The notes beneath the pieces are model-generated. The model did no database searches. It worked only from the letters and a program-made list of their open reading frames with translations, and was not told the DNA's origin. This document shows, piece by piece, positions 58,505-64,000 of a DNA stretch of 64,000 nt; position 1 is the first letter of the stretch, and each line of letters starts with the position of its first letter. Location of the stretch: NCBI GenBank assembly GCA_030435675.1, contig CM059621.1, positions 9,362,001-9,426,000 on the forward strand, in the 5' to 3' direction. The DNA is from Steinernema hermaphroditum (Eukaryota > Nematoda > Chromadorea > Rhabditida > Steinernematidae). Made by a program: the position numbers and the translations under genes.

Positions 58505-61405
58505 ATTACGATATCAAACATATTACATGTTGTCGCAGCCCATATTTATCCAATGTCCTCTGGCTTCTTGTCGCGCTCGGTGCTTCCATCTTCTGCTGCC
58601 TAGCTTCTTCGTGAACTCATCACTCCATCGGGTCCGTGGTCTTCCGAGGGGTCTCTTCACGGGGGGACGCCATTCCTCTAGTCGGATGGACCACTTTTCC
58701 GGGCTTCCGTTCGCCATCTTCCAGGCGAAGTTCCACTTTCTTCTTCTTGCGGCTTCGTCGATTTCCTTTACCTTCGTGACGCCTCGGAGCCACTCGTTGC
58801 TCTTTCTGTCTATTAGACGGACTCCGACCATTCGCCTCTCCATCCGTCGTTGAGCGGTCGCAAGCCTCTTCCTCGCTGACTTCGTGAGGGACCAGGTTTC
58901 GGATCCATAGAGCATGGCGGGAAGAACGCACTGGTCGAATAGTCTTCGTTTCCATCGCATCAGAACTCTTCTGGAGGTCAGGAAGTCCGTGTATCGTCTG
59001 AAGACGTTCCATCCGCTTTGAATTCTTCTGTTGATCTCCTTGGAGTGGTCTCTCCTCAGCCTGACTTCCTGCCCGAGGTAGATGAAGGCTTCGACTTGTT
59101 CGATTACTTCTCAGTTCAGGCGAATCGACGCTTCCTCTGTTGCCAGGATCTTCGTCTTCCCCCTGTTGATTTTCAGGCCGCTTCTTCGTGACGCTTCGTC
59201 GAGTTCTGTCACCATCTGCTGCAGCTCTTCTTCCGTGTTGGCGATCAACGCGATATCGTCTGCAAATCGAAGATTTGAGAGCTTCGTACCACTGATGTTG
59301 ATCCCGAAATCTTCCCATTCGAGCTCTCTGAAGACTTCTTCGAGCGTCGCCGTGAAGAGTTTCGGGCTGATGGTGTCGCCCTGCCGGACTCCTCGCTGGA
59401 TCTTGATCGGCACCCGTTCTTCACCAAGTTGTATGTAGGACGCGGCCTGACCATAGATCTTCTGATTGATGATCACGGCCGGAACTCCTTGGCGCTTGAT
59501 TGCGTTCCATACGGCGTTGATTTCCACGGAGTCGAACGCCTTCTCAAAGTCGACGAAAGCGATGAAGAGCGGTATCCGGTATTCGCGCGTCTTCTCCACC
59601 AGAAGGTTGATAGCTTGAAGGTGGTCGACGGTGGAGTAGTTTCTTCGGAATCCCGCTTGCTCCTCCGGCTGCTCAGCGTCCAAAATCCGCTCAATCCGAG
59701 TGACAATTACCTTAGTCAGGATTTTATACACTGCGGAGAGCAAGGAGATTGGTCTGTAGTTCTTCAGCTGCATCGGATCGCCCTTCTTGAACAGCAGAAT
59801 GGTCGACGCGTCTGCCATCTTCTCCGGAACCGCACAGTTTCTCAGGCACCAGTTCAGGATTCCAGTCAGAGGGCCGAGAATACTGTCTTTCGCAAGTTTC
59901 AGCATTTCAACCGTAACCTTGTCCCTCCCTGGGCTTCTTCCAGTCTTCATTCTTCTCATCGCTTCTTCAACTTCTCCCGGCAAGATTTCTGGACACTCTT
60001 CTGGCTCTTCGGAGGCTTCGTATTCGACGTTCACAGTGGAGGCATATAGTTCTTCGTAGAAGTTCTTGATGACCTCGTGGATCTGCGTCTTCGTCGAGTA
60101 GAGGTTTCCGTTATTGTCGCGCAGCTGGACTATCCGTCTTCTCCCGGTAGCGACTTCTCCTCGAACCTTCCTCAGTCCCTTGCAATTCATCACGGCTTCT
60201 TCGACGAGGCGACGGTGATGTTGGTTGATGTCGTTTCGCACCTCACGGCGGATCAACTTGTTCAGTTCTGTGAGGGCGATCCGGTCGTCGCTGGTGACTT
60301 GTAGTCGTCGAAGCACGTGCCTCTGTCGCAGGAGATCAGTGGTTCTTGTGCTGAGTCGGTTTTTCTTTTCTTCATCTTCTTCGGCAAACCGAGCGGCTTC
60401 GTGAACGTACTCGGTAAGCTGGGCGTATCGACAGCCATCTTGAAGAGATCCCGATTCAGCTTCTTCTTCTTCATCGGTGTCTGATCTTCTCTCCAGAGCC
60501 TCGGTGTTGGAGGTTGGATCGTCGCTCGAAGAATCCGGTGGTCTAAGCCTGCGTTGTAGGAGCCCAGGACATTTGAACTTCGGAACTGGATACTTCTCGG
60601 AGCCAGAATGTAGTCAATACAATTCTTCGATCTTCCGTTCGGCGAGATCCATGTCCATTTGCGTCCAGGCCGGCTCTTGAAGTAGGAGTTGACCGACCGG
60701 AGCCGAAAATCTTCGCAGAGGTCGACCAGAAGTTGCCCGCGTCGGTTTCTTTCGCCGTAGCCGTGGTTGCCAATCGCATCTTCGTCTTCATCGGTTCTTC
60801 GGCCCATCTTCGCGTTCATGTCACCGAGCAGAACAGGGATTATCCGTCGATTGGATTCTCCCGATCCACCAACGTTGGCACCCCTGTTGACTCCTATCGG
60901 CATACCAACGTGGCGCAGTTCTGCCCGGATTTCCTCAAGGAAGGCTTCATAGTCATCATCTTCTTCTTCGTCTTCATCATCGTTGGGTTCATGCGATCTT
61001 GTTGCAGGCGCATATACGGAGTAGAGGCGCAGGATTTGATCCTCGAACTGGAGGTCCAGACGGGAGATTCTTGGCGCTACTTGATGGAACTGCTGGATGT
61101 GACGCTTCAATCTTCTCTTCACCAGGAATCCCGTTCCAGAGGTGCTTGAATTGTCCTCTGGTCCAGCGTGGAAGAAACAGAAGTCAGAGTCTTCCAGATC
61201 CATTCCACCGAAGCTCTTCCACCGCAGTTCAGTCAAGGCGACGACGTCCAAGTTGGTCTTCTCGATTTCCTTCTGCAGCTCCACGAGACGCGCCGTTGAT
61301 GCCAGCCGATGGACGTTGAGTGTTCCAAGCACAACGCGAGGAAACGGGTGGGGGTGGAACATTACTAGACTCTGCGGTTCCAATGCTTTTGAGTCTAGCC
61401 CCCGC
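58505..61405 (-). mobile_element. Near full-length RTE-type LINE copy D
   Basis: Minus strand. Its 5' end abuts half of a Tc5-like foldback at about 61405 and its 3' end is near 58505. It carries endonuclease, reverse transcriptase and C-terminal regions (next entry). The A/T-rich 3' end shows no clear tandem tail. Target duplication not identified. Confidence 0.8.
58523..61380 (-). pseudogene. RTE endonuclease-reverse transcriptase, lightly broken
   Basis: From about 61380: AP-type endonuclease (VVLGTLNVHRL, LDVVALTELRWKS, PVLLGDMNAKMG, DHRILRATIQP). A frame break near 60430 follows, then reverse transcriptase (RRMKTGRSPGRDKVTVEMLK, YRPISLLSAVYKILTKVIV, IAFVDFEKAFDS, NLRFADDIALIANTE). An in-frame TGA lies near 59112, after EASIRLN. 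The C-terminal region (LYGSETWSLTKS, EWRPPVKRPLGRPRTRW) runs to a stop near 58523. Only one frameshift and one nonsense change were seen, so the copy is young. It is the best reference for copies A-C. Confidence 0.85.
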
Positions 61406-61733
61406 TGTCTAGATAACGCGTAAAACATATGAGAAAAGTTGATTGAAGATAAATAAAAAAATTTTGGACCCGCAGGGGTTCGAACCACCACTCCCTTATG
61501 TATTGGTAACCGACAGCATTACCACTCGACCACACAGGCAATGCCGCTTACAGCCATTGCGGTCGTACTAGTATCGAGTGCTTTGAATTTTTGCAACTTC
61601 GTGGCCATTTTTAGGGTAGATGCCTTAATTTCGGGCAGCGGAGTTTACGTGCGTTCGACTCCCCAGCCCACCCTCCATCCGGCCCACCACACCGCAGCTC
61701 GATCGGTGCGTATCACTTCGGGTGGTTCCCTTG
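61406..61733. mobile_element. Half of a Tc5-like foldback MITE
   Basis: Matches the right arm of 55966-56738 and ends CAAGGGAACC (inverted), followed by TAA (61734-61736). It includes a tRNA-like module at 61474-61548. The left half is not on the other side of the adjacent LINE. Confidence 0.7.
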
Positions 61734-62772
61734 TAAGTCGTTCAACAAACCAGGCAACACCGTTTCAGAAAACGCAATTGCACAAGCGCAAAACGCAATT
61801 GCGTCGCAATTCAGTCGCAATTCGAACGCAATTGTAGTATTTTACCCAGAATTAGCTGTTTTTTCGTGCTTTATCACTGTGCCTACCACTTTCTGGCTAC
61901 CACTGGATATTTACCTTGAAAAGTGTTTAGGTGTTCGTGGCGGGACCAGAGGTGGGTCGCAGATTAACCTACCCCCACCAAAAACCGGCAAAGTTGGCAA
62001 TCACCCTTCTGTGGTGATTCACAGCTTAAAGGGACCCGGTCATGGATAAAAAAAATTCTTCAAAGCATCTGAAAATTTGTGTACCCATGTTTTCGGAGTC
62101 GCTGAGCACGGTGGTGAAGTCGGCTTCCCAAAAATCCCAGTAGTTTCCAAAAAACAGACCTTAGGGCGCAGAATGTGTTTTACTAAGGGTCCCGGCACGA
62201 TTTGTCCGGCGCGGCACGATTTGCGCAATATTTTCATTCTTCTTGTCCGAAATAAGTGACTTGCATGTCCGCTCTTAGGAACATTTTGCTCACCAGCTTC
62301 TGGCGCGTCGAATGAGCCCAGGCGCGCCTAGATTGGATAAGTACGAAGAAAACGCGGGAAATACGGTTGTGTCCGTCATGGAATTCGTGTCGAGACCGGC
62401 AGACCGACAATTAGACAAGGTGCGTCAAGGTTTGTTGAATGGTAAAGCTCGCACGTCCGGAAGGAAATAGAACACAGGGCGTTCGTGTCGGGACCTAAAT
62501 ATTTAGAACAGTAAATGTCGCCTGTTCGGCTGTTGCAAGTATTTAGAACAGGAATTGTCGCCCGTTCGGGTGGGCACGAAATATTTGTAACATCAGTGGT
62601 GTTTTTCGCCATTTCTACCTATGTTTGCGGAATCATTTAGCATACAGCGTTCGTTTTTGATCGGATTCACTGTCGTAGTAAAAAGGAAATTGAATCAACA
62701 TTTCACCGACATTTTACAGTTTTTCCCTGTCTCTTGCGAAATAGATTTTCAGGATTACTGTAGTAACAAACG
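61734..62772. other. Repeat-derived region
   Basis: 61765-61835: GCAATTGCG-type words as at 34121-34946. 61840-62025: dispersed family also at 34540-34800 and 28800-28930. 62030 onward: a TTAA-flanked MITE left end (AGGGACCCGGTCATGGATAA) whose right end was not found. 62270-62640: unassigned. No gene. Confidence 0.5.
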
Positions 62773-62829
62773 TACACTTCTACCAGAAAAATGAGCACGA
62801 ATGGTCACGTGACTCACAGGTCTTCCGAC

Positions 62830-63607
62830 GGTTGTACGAAGATTCAGCCGCGGAAAATTGAGCCGCGGAAAATTGAGCCGCGGAAAATTGAGCCGCGGAA
62901 AATTGAGCCGCGAAAATTGAGCCGGAGAAAATTGAGCGGGAGAAAATTGAGCCGCGGAAAACTGAGCCGCGGAAGATTGAGCCGCGGAAAACTGAGCCGC
63001 GGAATATTCAGCCGTGTACAGATATATTCCCTTAGTTATTTTATCGTCGTACAGGACCGTCCGGCTTTCATATATTCATCACTGCGTTGTGGTCTGTCCA
63101 CTATGCAGTCTCCGATGGAAATGTAAGAAGCTATCAAGACTATAGGGCTCGCCCTTCGGGCTCGCTTTTAAATCTAAAGGCATAGTCCTAAGCCGGAGCC
63201 TAAGCCAAGCCGGAGTTTGCCTAAGCCTAAGCTGGTACTTGCCTAAGCCATTATGACTGCAGGGCTCGCCTTTCGGGCGTGCTTTACATCTATAGGCATA
63301 AACCTAATCTAAGCTTGGAAGTTAGGCCTAGCTTTAAAAATGAATATATGAATCGCTTGGCTTGTTCACATCCTAAATTCTAACTTTACTTTGCAGGAAT
63401 TCTTACTACTGTGACAGAGAGTGCGGCACGCAATGCGGCTGAATATTCCGCGGCTGAGTTTTCCGCGGCTCAATCTTCCGCGGCTCAGTTTTCCGCGGCT
63501 CAATTTTCTCCCGCTCAATTTTCTCCGGCTCAATTTTCTCCGGCTCAATTTTCGCGGCTGAATTTTCCGCGGCTCAATTTTCCGCGGCTGAATCTTCGCA
63601 TCACCCT
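62830..63607. mobile_element. MULE-like foldback with CCGCGG minisatellite arms
   Basis: Left arm 62836-63013: tandem AAAATTGAGCCGCGG units. Right arm 63430-63600: the inverse (CCGCGGCTCAATTTT). An 8-bp duplication CTTCCGAC lies on both sides (62822-62829 and 63608-63615). Same design as the MULE at 13787-16295 but with a different unit. The loop (about 63014-63430) holds no gene and includes words of the 35.2-kb tandem repeat. Confidence 0.75.
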
Positions 63608-63632
63608 TCCGACTAGCGTGCTAATGAAAAGA

Positions 63633-63720
63633 AAAACGCGACACGGCCGGAAACACCGGCCATAAACACCGGCCATAAACACCCAATACGATCAAAAACG
63701 AACGGCCGTGTCGCGTTTTT
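63633..63720. repeat. Hairpin with 18-bp perfect stem
   Basis: AAAAACGCGACACGGCCG and its exact inverse around a loop of ACCGGCCATAAAC repeats. Possibly a minimal MITE. Confidence 0.75.
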
Positions 63721-63865
63721 CTCTATGATAATATACTTAAGCCGCGTCAACCAAAGTACCCGAAACGGTAGGCTAGTTGCCCGCTCCGAGTAAGATTGTA
63801 AATTCGTGGTATTCCGTACTTTTCTGCTTCCTAAATTCAGTAAGGGACGTGCAAGGATCGACTGG

Positions 63866-64000
63866 ATGGGAGAAGAAGTTAAGGTGATTATGGCGAGTGC
63901 GAGAAGTGGAGAGTTGACTCTAAGGGAAGCGGCGTCCAAAATTAGCACGCTAGTCGGAAGACCTGTGAGTCACGTGACCATTCGTGCTCATTTTTCTGGT
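63866..64000 (+). CDS. Helix-turn-helix-like protein, start only (runs off window)
   Basis: Open from ATG 63866 to the last base, 45 codons. MGEEVKVIMASARSGELTLR followed by EAASKISTLVGRPVSHVTIR looks like a Psq/homeodomain-like DNA-binding helix-turn-helix as found at the N-terminus of transposases. A TTCAG acceptor at about 63836-63840 opens the same frame earlier (KGRARIDW), so this may be an internal exon. The last ~60 bases are the right arm of the inverted repeat above. Confidence 0.5.
   Translation, partial: MGEEVKVIMASARSGELTLREAASKISTLVGRPVSHVTIRAHFSG

Larger units (their letters stand above)
62773..64000. repeat. Inverted repeat carrying a helix-turn-helix exon, split by a foldback
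   Basis: The 48 bp at 62782-62829 (with a few more bases to the left) are the exact inverse of 63953-64000. The 12 bp at 63616-63627 are the exact inverse of 63941-63952. Deleting the foldback at 62830-63607 joins the two left pieces into one ~60-bp arm facing the right end of the window. The repeat may continue outside. Confidence 0.8.

Noticed and set aside
58620..59318. 232-codon minus-strand frame rich in Arg and Glu
   Set aside because: It is an out-of-frame shadow of the RTE C-terminal region.
63411..63665. Open frame with repeated AAQFSPAQFSPAQF text
   Set aside because: It is the translation of the CCGCGG/CTCAATTTT minisatellite arm of a foldback; the periodicity is DNA-level.

Overview
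The window is nuclear DNA of a nematode, most likely a rhabditid-type worm. The protein-coding genes carry many introns of about 35-60 bp with the TTTCAG-type acceptors typical of nematodes. Several genes match worm orthologues closely (rpl-28, rab-14, rnr-2, an RME-6-type RasGAP/VPS9 protein, an ALG8-endonuclease V fusion). The repeats include RTE LINEs and Tc1- and Tc5-type transposons. Gene models below were spliced by hand; exon phases were checked for the models whose exon coordinates are given.

Layout. 1-7.9 kb is a gene-dense block: the 5' end of an LRR/Ig (Trk-like) receptor, rpl-28, the CDC7 kinase, the ALG8-ENDOV fusion, a small membrane protein and a broken HAD phosphatase. 8.2-18.5 kb is a transposon nest. 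An RTE LINE is broken by another RTE, a hAT-like element and a truncated RTE, each with its own target-site duplication. After it come a MULE with minisatellite termini, a 1.47-kb Tc1-type palindrome and a stretch of probable assembly artefact. 18.5-26.2 kb holds a second HAD fragment, a hAT MITE, a secreted PAN/thrombospondin-repeat protein and a coiled-coil nuclear-type protein with tandemly duplicated exons. 26.2-36.5 kb is repeat-rich: a TTAA-flanked MITE, foldback elements and a full-length Tc5-like transposon with an apparently intact four-exon transposase.

36.5-53.7 kb is the second gene-dense block: SERP1/RAMP4, RAB14, a small T1/BTB protein, two tandem SURF4 cargo receptors, rnr-2 next to a divergent R2-like paralogue, POLE3, a small secreted peptide, the RME-6-type Rab5 regulator and a histone-fold protein. 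53.7-64 kb is again transposons: a mariner relic, Tc5-derived foldbacks with tRNA-like cores, a SINE-like repeat, an integrase relic, a near full-length RTE and nested foldbacks around the start of a helix-turn-helix ORF that runs off the window.

Themes. The early secretory pathway is well represented (ALG8, SERP1, two SURF4, RAB14, RME-6), as is DNA replication and nucleotide supply (CDC7, RNR-2 and its paralogue, POLE3, histone-fold protein). The most notable observations are: a ribonucleotide-reductase small-subunit paralogue that has lost iron ligands but keeps the large-subunit-binding tail; tRNA-like (A-box/B-box) modules inside the terminal inverted repeats of two different Tc5-like families; and several elements whose inverted termini are minisatellites.
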